Shown here in pieces: positions 7,988 through 17,139 of a DNA stretch of 64,000 bases. Made by a program: the position numbers and the translations under genes. The notes below the pieces were generated by a model. That model was not told the origin of the DNA. It saw only the letters and a program-made list of their open reading frames with translations, and did no database searches. Source of the DNA: Pseudomonas fulva NBRC 16637 = DSM 17717 (lineage in GTDB: Bacteria; Pseudomonadota; Gammaproteobacteria; Pseudomonadales; Pseudomonadaceae); contig NZ_BBIQ01000002.1 in assembly GCF_000730565.1 (NCBI RefSeq), forward strand, positions 62,001-126,000, given 5' to 3'. Every line of letters starts with the position of its first letter. The first letter of the stretch is position 1.

Positions 7988-9151
7988 TCAGCGGGTCTCG
8001 TTGAACAACTCGCGGCCGATCAGCATTCGGCGAATTTCGCTGGTGCCGGCGCCGATTTCGTACAGCTTGGCATCGCGCAACAAGCGACCTGCGGGGAATT
8101 CGTTGATGTAGCCGTTACCGCCAAGAATCTGGATCGCTTCCAAGGCCATCTGCGTGGCGCGCTCGGCGGTGTAGAGAATCACCCCGGCCGCATCCTTGCG
8201 CGTTGTCTCGCCGCGGTCGCAGGCCTGGGCCACGGCATACAGGTAGGCGCGGCTGGCATTGAGCTGGGTGTACATGTCGGCGACCTTGCCCTGGATCAGC
8301 TGGAACTCGCCGATGCTTTGCCCGAACTGCTTGCGGTCATGAATGTACGGCACCACCAGGTCCATGCAGCTCTGCATGATGCCGGTCGGGCCGCCGGATA
8401 GCACCACGCGCTCGTAGTCCAGGCCGCTCATCAACACCCGCACGCCGCCATTGAGTTGACCGAGGATGTTGTCCTGGGGCACGTGCACGTCATCGAAGAA
8501 CAGCTCGCAGGTGTTCGAGCCACGCATGCCCAGTTTGTCGAACTTGTTGCTGCGGCTAAAGCCTGCCCACTCGCGCTCGACGATGAACGCAGTGATGCCA
8601 TGGGGGCCCTTTTCCAGATCGGTCTTGGCGTAGATGACGTAGGTGTTGGCATCGGGTCCGTTGGTGATCCACGTCTTGCTGCCGTTGAGCACATAGTGGT
8701 CGCCGCGCTTGTCGGCGCGCAGTTTCATCGACACCACGTCCGACCCGGCATTGGGTTCGCTCATTGCCAGGGCGCCGACGTGCTCGCCGCTGACCAGCTT
8801 GGGCAGGTATTTGGCCTTTTGCGCGGGCGTGCCGTTACGGTTGATCTGGTTGACGCACAAATTGGAGTGGGCGCCGTAGGACAGCGCGACCGAGGCCGAG
8901 GCGCGGCTGATCTCCTCCATCGCCACCACGTGGGCGAGATAACCCAGGCCTGCGCCACCGTATTCTTCCGGCACGGTGATGCCGAGCAGGCCCATGTCGC
9001 CGAATTTGCGCCACATGTCGGCAGGGAACAGGTTGTCGTGGTCGATCTGCGCGGCGCGAGGGGCGAGCTCGGCGGCGGCGAAGGTGCGCACCTGGTCGCG
9101 AAGCATGTCGATGGTCTCGCCCAGGGCGAAGTTCAGGCTGGGGTAATGCAT
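7988..9151 (-). CDS. liuA: Isovaleryl-CoA dehydrogenase
   Basis: FAD-dependent acyl-CoA dehydrogenase that oxidises isovaleryl-CoA to 3-methylcrotonyl-CoA, passing electrons to ETF. It has 387 residues, typical for the family. Motifs seen include [13 protein letters not shown], the FAD-binding [15 protein letters not shown] and [17 protein letters not shown], the [11 protein letters not shown] segment expected to hold the catalytic region, [22 protein letters not shown] and the C-terminal [17 protein letters not shown]. First gene of liuABCD; the promoter region upstream contains two candidate LiuR boxes. The AGGTG ribosome site lies 7 bases before the start. Confidence 0.94.
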   Translation of the reverse strand: MHYPSLNFALGETIDMLRDQVRTFAAAELAPRAAQIDHDNLFPADMWRKFGDMGLLGITVPEEYGGAGLGYLAHVVAMEEISRASASVALSYGAHSNLCVNQINRNGTPAQKAKYLPKLVSGEHVGALAMSEPNAGSDVVSMKLRADKRGDHYVLNGSKTWITNGPDANTYVIYAKTDLEKGPHGITAFIVEREWAGFSRSNKFDKLGMRGSNTCELFFDDVHVPQDNILGQLNGGVRVLMSGLDYERVVLSGGPTGIMQSCMDLVVPYIHDRKQFGQSIGEFQLIQGKVADMYTQLNASRAYLYAVAQACDRGETTRKDAAGVILYTAERATQMALEAIQILGGNGYINEFPAGRLLRDAKLYEIGAGTSEIRRMLIGRELFNETR

Positions 9152-9252
9152 GCGGGGGCACCTTGTTGTTCTTGAAATGGGATCACGCCGCTAGCGGCAA
9201 GCTTACCTGGGTAGGCGGCTGACGCCGACAACGTGCGTTGCTGCCTATCACC

Positions 9253-9268
9253 TTTACGTAAACGTAAA
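9253..9268. promoter_or_regulatory. Candidate LiuR box, liuA side
   Basis: TTTACGTAAACGTAAA, identical to the box at 9304. On the minus strand it begins 16 bases after a -35 hexamer TTGACA (9290-9285), so it covers the expected -10 region of the liuA promoter. The sequence resembles the MerR-type LiuR motif described for branched-chain amino acid regulons in gammaproteobacteria. Confidence 0.6.
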
Positions 9269-9303
9269 CCTGCGCCTGCTTTTTTGTCAATTTATCCATC
9301 ACC

Positions 9304-9319
9304 TTTACGTAAACGTAAA
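9304..9319. promoter_or_regulatory. Candidate LiuR box, acyl-CoA synthetase side
   Basis: Second exact copy of TTTACGTAAACGTAAA, 51 bases from the first, within a longer direct repeat starting ATCACC. On the plus strand it begins 14 bases after a TTGTCA -35-like hexamer (9284-9289) that overlaps the minus-strand TTGACA. It could control the gene at 9384. Confidence 0.6.
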
Positions 9320-9383
9320 TCTGAGCCAAAGTGATTGGCGCGCGCTTGGCCCCTATCCAGAACAATCAAAAGAAGGGACGCAC

Positions 9384-11060
9384 ATGACTCAACCCAGCTA
9401 TACCCGCGGTCGCCAGGATCGCCCTTTGCTTACCCAAACCATCGGTCAGGCCTTCGACGCTACAGTAGCGCGCCTGCACGAGCAGGAAGCGTTGGTGGCT
9501 CGGCACCAGCGCCTGCGCTACAGCTGGCGGCAACTGGCAGAGCAGGTTGAGTCGTGTGCTCGAGCGCTGATGGCCCTTGGGATCGAAACCGGTGACCGCG
9601 TGGGCATCTGGTCACCCAACTGCGCGCAATGGTGCATTCTCCAGGTGGCAACCGCCAAGTTGGGTGCCATCCTGGTCAACGTCAACCCGGCTTACCGTGT
9701 GGGCGAGCTTGAATACGTGCTGCGCCAGTCAGGGTGCAGTTGGCTGGTCTGTGCCGATGCGTTCAAGCATTCCGATTACCACGCCATGATCCAGGCCTTG
9801 GTGCCCGAATTGGCTACCGCCGCACCCGGTCAGGTCACCAGTGCCTCGCTGCCTGCCTTGCGCGGGGTGATAAGCCTGGCCAACGACCCGCCTGTTGGCT
9901 TCCTGCCGTGGGAGGCACTGGCCACTTGGGGCGCGTCCGTCAGCCGCGAGGCGTGCACCGCCCGGCAGAACAGCCTTCATTTCGACCAACCGGTGAACAT
10001 TCAGTACACCTCCGGCACCACTGGCGCGCCCAAGGGCGCTACCCTCAGCCATTACAACATCCTGAACAACGGCTTCATGGTCGGCGCCAGCCTGGGCTTG
10101 ACTGAACGCGACCGCATGGTGATCCCGGTGCCCCTGTACCACTGTTTCGGTATGGTCATGGGCAACCTGGGCTGCATCACCCATGGCACTACCATGATCT
10201 ACCCAAGCGACGCCTTCGATGCCGAGTTGGCCTTGCGCGCCGTGGCCGAGGAACGTGGCACCATTCTGTACGGCGTGCCCACCATGTTCATTGCCATGCT
10301 CGACCATCCGGCTCGCCAGCATGTGGACCTGTCGTCCTTGCGCAGCGGCATCATGGCAGGCGCCACTTGCCCGATCGAGGTGATGCGCAGGGTCATCGAC
10401 CAGATGCATATGGCCCAGGTGCAGATCGCCTATGGCATGACCGAAACCAGCCCGGTGTCTTTGCAAACCGGGCCGGATGACGTGCTGGAACTGCGCGTCA
10501 CCACAGTGGGCCGTACCCAGCCGCAGCTGGAAAGCAAGATCATCGACCCGCAGGGCGGCACGGTTGCACGCGGTCAGACCGGTGAGCTGTGCACGCGCGG
10601 CTACAGCGTGATGCTGGGTTACTGGGATAACCCCCAGGCCACAGCCAGCGCCATCGACGCGGCCGGATGGATGCACACCGGTGACCTGGCGGTGATGGAC
10701 GAGGCGGGGTATGTGCGTATCGTCGGGCGCAACAAGGACATGATCATTCGCGGTGGCGAGAACATCTACCCACGTGAAATAGAGGAGTTCTTCTATACCC
10801 ACCCGGCGGTGGCCGATGCCCAGGTCATTGGTATCCCGTGCAGCCGCTATGGCGAGGACATCGTCGCCTGGATCAAGCTGCATCCGGGTCACCAGGCTAC
10901 TGCAGAGGCACTGCAGGCCTGGTGCAAGTCCCGTATAGCCCACTACAAGGTGCCCCGCCATATTCGCTTCGTCGATGAATTTCCCATGACGGTGACGGGC
11001 AAGGTGCAGAAGTTCAAAATGCGAGAAATCAGCATGGCGGAACTGGGGCAGATCACCTAG
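9384..11060 (+). CDS. Acyl-CoA synthetase (AMP-forming, fatty or branched-chain acyl)
   Basis: Activates a carboxylic acid to its CoA thioester through an acyl-adenylate. The 558-residue protein has the complete ANL-family motif set: P-loop [16 protein letters not shown] near residue 210, YGMTETSP near 352, [19 protein letters not shown], the hinge [20 protein letters not shown] near 450 and the C-terminal lysine in [19 protein letters not shown] precedes the start. It is divergent from liuA and shares the two-box control region, so isovalerate or other short or medium acyl substrates feeding the Liu pathway are a reasonable inference; the exact chain length is not visible. Confidence 0.9.
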   Translation: MTQPSYTRGRQDRPLLTQTIGQAFDATVARLHEQEALVARHQRLRYSWRQLAEQVESCARALMALGIETGDRVGIWSPNCAQWCILQVATAKLGAILVNVNPAYRVGELEYVLRQSGCSWLVCADAFKHSDYHAMIQALVPELATAAPGQVTSASLPALRGVISLANDPPVGFLPWEALATWGASVSREACTARQNSLHFDQPVNIQYTSGTTGAPKGATLSHYNILNNGFMVGASLGLTERDRMVIPVPLYHCFGMVMGNLGCITHGTTMIYPSDAFDAELALRAVAEERGTILYGVPTMFIAMLDHPARQHVDLSSLRSGIMAGATCPIEVMRRVIDQMHMAQVQIAYGMTETSPVSLQTGPDDVLELRVTTVGRTQPQLESKIIDPQGGTVARGQTGELCTRGYSVMLGYWDNPQATASAIDAAGWMHTGDLAVMDEAGYVRIVGRNKDMIIRGGENIYPREIEEFFYTHPAVADAQVIGIPCSRYGEDIVAWIKLHPGHQATAEALQAWCKSRIAHYKVPRHIRFVDEFPMTVTGKVQKFKMREISMAELGQIT

Positions 11061-11092
11061 ATCCTTCAGTGATGTGCCCCAGGGGTGATCCC

Positions 11093-11338
11093 TCACCTCG
11101 ATTGCGATGCTCGCCAAATTGCCTCGGCCAGTTGAGCGACAGATGTTATCGACTCAGGCTTGAAACCGAAATCGTAATCGTCCTTCATCTGGCCAATGGC
11201 GCGCCTGAAGGCGTCCTTGTCGAGTGTCTTCAGAACTGTCGCAGGATTAGTATCCTTGATGCCTGCCTCCTGGAGACACTCGATGACATAGGCTTCGTAT
11301 TCATTTCGCTCGCTGTGGCTCATACCGTCAAGCGTCAT
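11093..11338 (-). CDS. Hypothetical protein, 81 residues
   Basis: A soluble, acidic, helix-predicting small protein (MTLDGMSHSERNEYEAY at the N-terminus, AQLAEAIWRASQSR at the C-terminus) with no motif I recognise. ATG at 11338 is preferred because AGGAG lies 8 bases upstream; the in-frame ATG at 11371 has no such site. It converges on the acyl-CoA synthetase gene with a 32-base gap. No signal peptide or membrane segment. Confidence 0.65.
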   Translation of the reverse strand: MTLDGMSHSERNEYEAYVIECLQEAGIKDTNPATVLKTLDKDAFRRAIGQMKDDYDFGFKPESITSVAQLAEAIWRASQSR

Positions 11339-11423
11339 ATCCGTAACTCCTGAATCACAAAGGTGACTCATGATCGGAACAACGCGGCCGATGCGCCACT
11401 GGCAAAACTGACAGTTTTCGACT

Positions 11424-11591
11424 TCAGTCGCCCGCCTTTATCGGGGGTTCCTGGCTGGGTGGATCACCCACGGTTGGCGGGACCGTCGGCTGAATCGGCA
11501 GCTCATCCGGATCACGCTCAGGCTCCGGGGACGGGAGGTTGGGATCGTCAATGTTCGGATCGGGCGTTTCCGGGGGCGTTGGGAGCGTCAT
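11424..11591 (-). CDS. Proline-rich acidic 55-residue protein
   Basis: A short frame with 17 prolines and many Asp/Glu residues in repeated P-x-x-P and PDP steps (MTLPTPPETPDP, LPSPEPERDPDELP, PPSQEPPIKAGD). It is likely disordered. GAGG lies 7 bases before the ATG at 11591; another ATG is at 11597. An AlgU-like promoter (GAACGC, 16 bases, TCAAC) lies just upstream. The coherent composition, ribosome site and promoter support a real gene although it is too short for common ORF cut-offs. Function unknown; stress-related expression with the divergent glgE operon is inference. Confidence 0.6.
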   Translation of the reverse strand: MTLPTPPETPDPNIDDPNLPSPEPERDPDELPIQPTVPPTVGDPPSQEPPIKAGD

Positions 11592-11607
11592 GGCCATGCC
11601 TCGTGGG

Positions 11608-11634
11608 GTTGAGTGAACCTGTCCTGCAGCGTTC
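11608..11634 (-). promoter_or_regulatory. AlgU-like (sigma-22) promoter for the proline-rich peptide
   Basis: Minus-strand GAACGC (11634-11629), 16-base spacer, TCAAC (11612-11608). It resembles the AlgU/RpoE consensus GAACTT-N16/17-TCTGA, with the first four -35 bases exact. Confidence 0.35.
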
Positions 11635-11665
11635 GACCGCTGGTGCCGTGAATCAATTCATTTTT

Positions 11666-11693
11666 GAACCCAGACTCGGTCGCCGCGCTCTCA
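11666..11693 (+). promoter_or_regulatory. AlgU-like (sigma-22) promoter for glgE
   Basis: GAACCC (11666-11671), 17-base spacer, TCTCA (11689-11693), with a T-rich stretch directly upstream. The elements match GAACTT at four and TCTGA at four positions. The implied transcript would start about 30 bases before the glgE ATG. AlgU control would fit osmotic induction of glucan and trehalose synthesis. Confidence 0.45.
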
Positions 11694-11729
11694 ACCCTTA
11701 CCGCCACCAGTCCCAGGGAGCAAGGCCTG

Positions 11730-13748
11730 ATGTCTTTGAACGAGCCCTTCGAAAGCGTGCCCACGGCAAACGATCATCCGGAGCAGGTCATCAGCCTGTC
11801 CCAGGCCTTGATGGCACCGCGTATCGCCATCGAGGACACCCAGCCGGTGCTAGATGGCGGCGCCTTTGCCGCCAAGGCCATCAGCAATCAGCCGGTTTCG
11901 GTCAGCACCAAGGTATTCACTGACGGCCATGACCGCATGGCCGTGGTGTTGAACTGGCGTCAGGCCGGTAGCCGACGCATTCATTGTGTGCCCATGACCT
12001 CGCCTGGCAATGACCTGTGGCTGGCAGAATTTACCCCGACTGAAATCGGGCCGCATGTGTTCAGCATCGAAGCCTGGATCGATCCGTATGCCACGTACTG
12101 CTACGACCTGGAGAAGAAGTTCAATGCCGGTGTCGGCGTAAAGCTTGAGCTTGAGGAAGGGCGTTTGCTGCTGGGCAAGGGCATCGAATTGAGCAGCGGC
12201 GCTCTGCGCGAGCAATTACAGGCGCTGCAAGGCACCTTGCAAACGCTGCCTGAGGATGAACAAGTGGCCCTGCTGCTGGGCGCCGAGGCGTCGCAGATGA
12301 TGGCTGCGGCCGAGCACCGCAGCTACCTGACTCGCAGTTGCGACTACCCGCTGGATGTGGACCGCCCGGCCGCGCAATTCGCCAGCTGGTATGAGCTGTT
12401 CCCCCGTTCGATCACCGATGATCCCCAGCGCCACGGTACCTTCAACGATGTGCACCAGCGCCTGCCGATGATTCGCGACATGGGCTTCGACGTGTTGTAT
12501 TTCCCGCCCATCCACCCCATCGGCATGCAGCATAGAAAGGGCCGGAACAATGCTTTGCAGGCACAGCCGGGCGACCCTGGCAGCCCTTACGCAATTGGCA
12601 GTGCCGACGGTGGGCACGATGCGATCCACCCCGAACTCGGCACGCGTGAAGATTTCCGCCGCTTGGTATCGGCCGCAGCCCAGCATGGTCTGGAAATCGC
12701 CCTGGACTTCGCCATCCAATGCTCCCAGGACCACCCTTGGCTCCAAGCGCATCCAGGCTGGTTCAGCTGGCGCCCGGACGGGACCATCCGCTACGCCGAG
12801 AACCCGCCGAAAAAGTACCAGGACATCGTCAACGTCGATTTCTACGCACCCGATGCCGTACCTGGGCTGTGGATTGCACTGCGCGATGTGATCATCGGTT
12901 GGGTGGAGGAGGGCGTGAAGACGTTCCGGGTGGACAACCCGCATACCAAACCCCTGCCGTTCTGGCAGTGGCTGATCGCCAATGTACGCAGCCAATACCC
13001 GGACGTGTTGTTCCTGGCCGAGGCGTTCACCAAGCCCGCCATGATGGCGCGCTTGGGCAAGGTCGGCTATGCGCAGAGCTACACCTACTTCACCTGGCGC
13101 AACACCAAGCAGGAGCTGAGCGAGTATTTCGAAACGCTCAACCAGCCCCCATGGAGCCAGTGCTACCGGCCGAACTTCTTCGTCAACACCCCAGACATCA
13201 ACCCGTTCTTCCTCCAGCAGAACGGCCGCGCAGGCTTCCTCATCCGGGCCGCGCTGGCCACCATGGGGTCGGGCTTGTGGGGCATGTATTCGGGGTTCGA
13301 GTTGTGCGAAGCGGCAGGGCTGCCGGGCAAGGAAGAGTACCTGGACTCGGAGAAGTACGAAATCCGCCCGCGTGACTTCACCCAGCCCGGCAACATCATT
13401 GCCGAGATCGCCCAGCTCAACCGTATCCGCCGGCAGAACCCGGCCTTGCAGAGCCACCTGGGCCTGACGCTGCTCAATTGCTGGAACGACAACATTCTGT
13501 ATTTCGCCAAGCGCACGCCTGCGCGTGACAATTACATCCTCATCGCCGTCAGCCTCGACCCGCATAATGCCCAGGAAGCCCATTTCGAACTGCCATTGTG
13601 GGAGCTGGGCCTTGATGACGGTGCCGAGACGCACGGCGAGGACCTGATGAACGGTCATCGCTGGTCGTGGTACGGCAAGACCCAGTTCATGCGCATCGAG
13701 CCTTGGCACCAGCCTTTCGGTATCTGGCGAATCAGTAAAGTCAGCTGA
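11730..13748 (+). CDS. glgE: Alpha-1,4-glucan:maltose-1-phosphate maltosyltransferase
   Basis: GH13_3 enzyme that extends alpha-glucan by transferring maltosyl units from maltose-1-phosphate. 672 residues. The N-terminal part (to about 210) carries a beta-sandwich and helical insert, followed by the catalytic barrel starting at ASWYELFPRS. The likely nucleophile is the Asp of FRVDNPHTKPLPFW (about residue 402) and the acid/base the Glu of FLAEAFTKP (about 431). ATG at 11730 is used because GGGAG lies 10 bases upstream; an in-frame start at 11664 would begin at the AlgU-like promoter. It heads a plus-strand group with treS-maltokinase, whose maltokinase half would supply its substrate. Confidence 0.95.
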   Translation: MSLNEPFESVPTANDHPEQVISLSQALMAPRIAIEDTQPVLDGGAFAAKAISNQPVSVSTKVFTDGHDRMAVVLNWRQAGSRRIHCVPMTSPGNDLWLAEFTPTEIGPHVFSIEAWIDPYATYCYDLEKKFNAGVGVKLELEEGRLLLGKGIELSSGALREQLQALQGTLQTLPEDEQVALLLGAEASQMMAAAEHRSYLTRSCDYPLDVDRPAAQFASWYELFPRSITDDPQRHGTFNDVHQRLPMIRDMGFDVLYFPPIHPIGMQHRKGRNNALQAQPGDPGSPYAIGSADGGHDAIHPELGTREDFRRLVSAAAQHGLEIALDFAIQCSQDHPWLQAHPGWFSWRPDGTIRYAENPPKKYQDIVNVDFYAPDAVPGLWIALRDVIIGWVEEGVKTFRVDNPHTKPLPFWQWLIANVRSQYPDVLFLAEAFTKPAMMARLGKVGYAQSYTYFTWRNTKQELSEYFETLNQPPWSQCYRPNFFVNTPDINPFFLQQNGRAGFLIRAALATMGSGLWGMYSGFELCEAAGLPGKEEYLDSEKYEIRPRDFTQPGNIIAEIAQLNRIRRQNPALQSHLGLTLLNCWNDNILYFAKRTPARDNYILIAVSLDPHNAQEAHFELPLWELGLDDGAETHGEDLMNGHRWSWYGKTQFMRIEPWHQPFGIWRISKVS

Positions 13749-13756
13749 GCCTGGCG

Positions 13757-13790
13757 GAGAGCGGGCCCGCCTGCTCTCTGACGGTTTTTT
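13757..13790 (+). terminator. Imperfect hairpin plus T6 between glgE and treS
   Basis: GAGAGC (13757-13762) pairs with GCTCTC (13773-13778) with extra G-C pairs inside. A run of six T residues begins 7 bases after the stem. It may reduce but not prevent read-through into treS. Confidence 0.4.
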
Positions 13791-13818
13791 ACCGATCAAG
13801 CATTCAGAGGAATGGTAC

Positions 13819-16800
13819 ATGGCCAAGCGTACCCGCCCGGCAGCCTTCATTGACGACCCGCTGTGGTACAAGGATGCGGTGATTTACCAGTTGCACATCA
13901 AGTCGTTCTTCGATGCCAACAATGACGGTATCGGTGACTTCGCCGGGTTGATCAGCAAGCTCGACTACATCGCCGACCTGGGCGTCAACACCTTGTGGCT
14001 GCTGCCGTTCTATCCCTCGCCCCGACGCGACGACGGCTACGATATCGCCGAGTACAAGGCAGTGCATCCAGACTACGGCACCCTCGCCGACGCCCGCCGC
14101 TTCATTGCCGAGGCGCACAAACGCGGGCTGCGGGTGATTACCGAACTGGTCATCAACCACACCAGCGACCAGCACCCGTGGTTTCAACGTGCCCGCCATG
14201 CCAAGCGTGGCAGCAAGGCCCGCGACTTCTACGTGTGGTCCGATGACGACCACAAGTACGACGGCACCCGCATCATCTTCCTCGATACCGAGAAATCCAA
14301 CTGGACCTGGGACCCGGTGGCAGGCCAGTACTTCTGGCACCGCTTCTACTCCCATCAGCCGGATTTGAATTTCGACAATCCGCAGGTGCTCAAGGCCGTG
14401 ATCGGCGTGATGCGCTTCTGGCTGGACCTGGGTGTCGATGGCTTGCGGCTTGACGCCATCCCGTACCTGATCGAGCGCGACGGTACCAACAACGAGAACC
14501 TGCCCGAAACCCATGATGTGCTCAAGGCGATCCGGGCCGAGATCGATGCCAATTACCCTGATCGCATGTTGCTCGCCGAGGCCAACCAGTGGCCGGAGGA
14601 TACCCGTCCTTACTTTGGCGAAGGCGACGGGGACGAATGCCACATGGCGTTCCATTTTCCGCTGATGCCACGCATGTACATGGCGCTTGCCATGGAAGAT
14701 CGCTTTCCCATCACCGACATCCTGCGCCAGACCCCGGAGATTCCGGCCAACTGCCAGTGGGCCATCTTCCTGCGCAACCACGATGAGCTGACCCTGGAGA
14801 TGGTCACCGACCGCGAGCGCGACTACCTCTGGAACTACTACGCCGAGGACCGCCGCGCCCGGATCAACCTAGGCATCCGGCGCCGCCTGGCGCCGCTGCT
14901 GCAACGCGACCGGCGCAGGATCGAGCTGCTCACCAGCCTGCTGCTCTCGATGCCAGGTACGCCAACGCTGTACTACGGCGATGAGCTGGGCATGGGCGAC
15001 AACATCTACCTGGGCGATCGCGACGGCGTGCGCACGCCCATGCAGTGGTCGCCTGACCGCAACGGCGGGTTCTCCCGGGCCGACCCGCAGCGGCTGGTGC
15101 TGCCACCGATCATGGACCCGCTCTATGGCTACCAGACGGTCAACGTCGAAGCACAGAGCCACGATCCTCATTCATTGCTGAACTGGACTCGTCGCCTGCT
15201 CGCCGTGCGCAAGCAGCAAAAAGCCTTCGGCCGTGGCACGCTGCGCACGCTGACACCCAGCAACCGACGCATCCTTGCCTACATCCGGGAATTCACCGAC
15301 GCCGATGGCCACACCGAGGTGATTCTCTGTGTCGCCAACGTATCCCGGGCGGCCCAGGCTGCGGAACTGGATTTGTCCCAGTACGCCGACAAGGTCCCCG
15401 TGGAAATGATCGGCGGCAGCGCCTTCCCGCCCATCGGGCAGTTGCCGTTCCTGCTGACCTTGCCGCCTTATGGCTTCTACTGGTTCGTGCTGGCTGCCCA
15501 CGACCGCATGCCCAGCTGGCACAACCAGCCTACTGAGGGGTTACCGGAATTGACCACATTAGTGCTACGCAAACGTCTTGAAGAGCTGCTCGAGTCGCCT
15601 TCACGCGACGCCTTGCAGTCCACCATACTGCCCCAGTATTTGCCCAAGCGACGCTGGTTCGCGGGTAAGGAAGGGCCTGTCGATCAGGTCGACCTGAGCT
15701 ATGGTGTGCGCATGGCCACGGCCGGTATGCCCGTGCTGTTCAGTGAAATCGAAGTGACCAGCGACGGGGTGACCAGCCGCTACCAGCTGCCGTTCGGCTT
15801 ACTGCCCGAAGAGCAAATCAGCACGGCTCTGCCGCAGCAGTTGGCCTTGTCGCGCGTGCGACGGGCCAATGAGGTGGGCCTGATCACCGATGCCTTCGTC
15901 CTCGAACCCTTCATTCGCGCGGTGCTCAAGGCCTGCCAGGGGGGCGTGCGCCTGACCTGCGGGAACGATCAGGGCGAACTGCATTTCAATCACACCGAGC
16001 AGCTGGCTGGCCTGGCACTGGGCGATGACAGCTCGGTGCGCTACCTGAGCGCCGAGCAGTCCAACAGTTCGGTAGTGGTGGGCGATTCGGTGGTGCTCAA
16101 GTTGATCCGGCGGGTCAACGCAGGCATTCACCCAGAGCTTGAAATGAGCGCTTATCTCACCGCTGCGGGCTTCGCCAATATCTCGCCGTTGCTGGCCTGG
16201 GTCAGTCGCGAGGATGCCCAAGGCGCGCCACACCTGTTGATGATTGCCCAGGGCTATCTGAGTAATCAGGGCGATGCCTGGGCCTGGTCCCAGAACACCT
16301 TGGAGCGCGCTATTCGCGACCAGATGCAGCCCTCCAGTGCCGAAGGCGAACCCCATACCGACGCGGTCAGCGAACTGCGCGACTTCGCTTCTTTGCTGGG
16401 TCAGCGCCTGGGCGAGATGCACCTGATGCTCGCCGCCCCTACCCAGGACCAGGCCTTCGCGCCTTATCCCAGCACTGACGCTGACAGCGAGCGGTGGAGT
16501 GCGCAGATCAGCACGGAGCTGACCCACGCGCTGGATCTGCTGGTGCAGCACCGTGACAAACTCGACCCTGAAAGCCAGGCGTTGGTCGATGACTTGCAGC
16601 AGCAGCGCGACGGGCTCGCCCAACGCGTGGCAGAACTTGCACGGCAGGCGCAGGGTGGGCTGTTGATGCGCGTGCATGGCGACCTTCACCTGGGCCAAGT
16701 GCTGGTGGTGCAAGGCGATGCCTACCTGATCGACTTTGAGGGGGAACCGTCCCGACCACTGGAAGAGCGCCGGGCCAAGCACAGCCCGTACAAAGATGTC

Positions 16801-17139
16801 AGCGGTGTGTTGCGCTCTTTCGACTATGCTGCTGCGATGATCCTGCGCAGCGCGTCTACGATGGACCTTTCCGAGCCGGCGCGACAAGCTCGGCAGCGGG
16901 TGGCACGACAGTACCTTCACCAGTCCCGGCATGCGTTCATCGAGGCTTATGGCCTGGCCACCGCGGCCATGCCCCACGCCTGGGAGCAAGCCGAAGGCGA
17001 GCGTGCGGCACTTGAGCTGTTCTGCCTGGAAAAAGCGGCATACGAAATAACTTATGAAGCCGAAAATCGTCCAAGCTGGCTGGCCGTGCCTTTGCATGGC
17101 CTGCATGGACTGATCAGTACCTGGGGAGAGTCAGAATGA
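13819..17139 (+). CDS. treS: Trehalose synthase-maltokinase fusion
   Basis: A 1106-residue bifunctional protein. Residues about 10-550 are a GH13_16 trehalose synthase interconverting trehalose and maltose ([35 protein letters not shown] with the nucleophile Asp, [12 protein letters not shown]). Residues about 570-1106 are a maltokinase making maltose-1-phosphate with ATP; the kinase-fold loop HGDLHLGQ is near 953 and is followed by [26 protein letters not shown]. The fusion converts trehalose directly to GlgE substrate. AGAGGA precedes the ATG; the stop overlaps the glgB start (ATGA). Confidence 0.95.
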   Translation: MAKRTRPAAFIDDPLWYKDAVIYQLHIKSFFDANNDGIGDFAGLISKLDYIADLGVNTLWLLPFYPSPRRDDGYDIAEYKAVHPDYGTLADARRFIAEAHKRGLRVITELVINHTSDQHPWFQRARHAKRGSKARDFYVWSDDDHKYDGTRIIFLDTEKSNWTWDPVAGQYFWHRFYSHQPDLNFDNPQVLKAVIGVMRFWLDLGVDGLRLDAIPYLIERDGTNNENLPETHDVLKAIRAEIDANYPDRMLLAEANQWPEDTRPYFGEGDGDECHMAFHFPLMPRMYMALAMEDRFPITDILRQTPEIPANCQWAIFLRNHDELTLEMVTDRERDYLWNYYAEDRRARINLGIRRRLAPLLQRDRRRIELLTSLLLSMPGTPTLYYGDELGMGDNIYLGDRDGVRTPMQWSPDRNGGFSRADPQRLVLPPIMDPLYGYQTVNVEAQSHDPHSLLNWTRRLLAVRKQQKAFGRGTLRTLTPSNRRILAYIREFTDADGHTEVILCVANVSRAAQAAELDLSQYADKVPVEMIGGSAFPPIGQLPFLLTLPPYGFYWFVLAAHDRMPSWHNQPTEGLPELTTLVLRKRLEELLESPSRDALQSTILPQYLPKRRWFAGKEGPVDQVDLSYGVRMATAGMPVLFSEIEVTSDGVTSRYQLPFGLLPEEQISTALPQQLALSRVRRANEVGLITDAFVLEPFIRAVLKACQGGVRLTCGNDQGELHFNHTEQLAGLALGDDSSVRYLSAEQSNSSVVVGDSVVLKLIRRVNAGIHPELEMSAYLTAAGFANISPLLAWVSREDAQGAPHLLMIAQGYLSNQGDAWAWSQNTLERAIRDQMQPSSAEGEPHTDAVSELRDFASLLGQRLGEMHLMLAAPTQDQAFAPYPSTDADSERWSAQISTELTHALDLLVQHRDKLDPESQALVDDLQQQRDGLAQRVAELARQAQGGLLMRVHGDLHLGQVLVVQGDAYLIDFEGEPSRPLEERRAKHSPYKDVSGVLRSFDYAAAMILRSASTMDLSEPARQARQRVARQYLHQSRHAFIEAYGLATAAMPHAWEQAEGERAALELFCLEKAAYEITYEAENRPSWLAVPLHGLHGLISTWGESE

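Noticed and set aside
9253..9319. Possible CRISPR-like direct repeats
   Set aside because: Only two copies of 16 bases, each a dyad overlapping a promoter; no further units or cas genes.
9183..9365. 60-residue minus-strand frame with a repeated YVYVKV motif
   Set aside because: The repetition comes from translating the two LiuR-like boxes; there is no ribosome site and the frame covers the promoter region.
9729..11117. Long minus-strand open frame (462 codons)
   Set aside because: Antisense to the acyl-CoA synthetase with its full motif set.
11363..11923. Plus-strand frame of 186 codons before and into glgE
   Set aside because: Overlaps the better supported proline-rich minus-strand gene and the glgE start in another frame; no ribosome site.
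12216..13871. Long minus-strand open frame (551 codons)
   Set aside because: Lies antisense to glgE, whose motifs are intact; composition is that of a GC-rich shadow frame.
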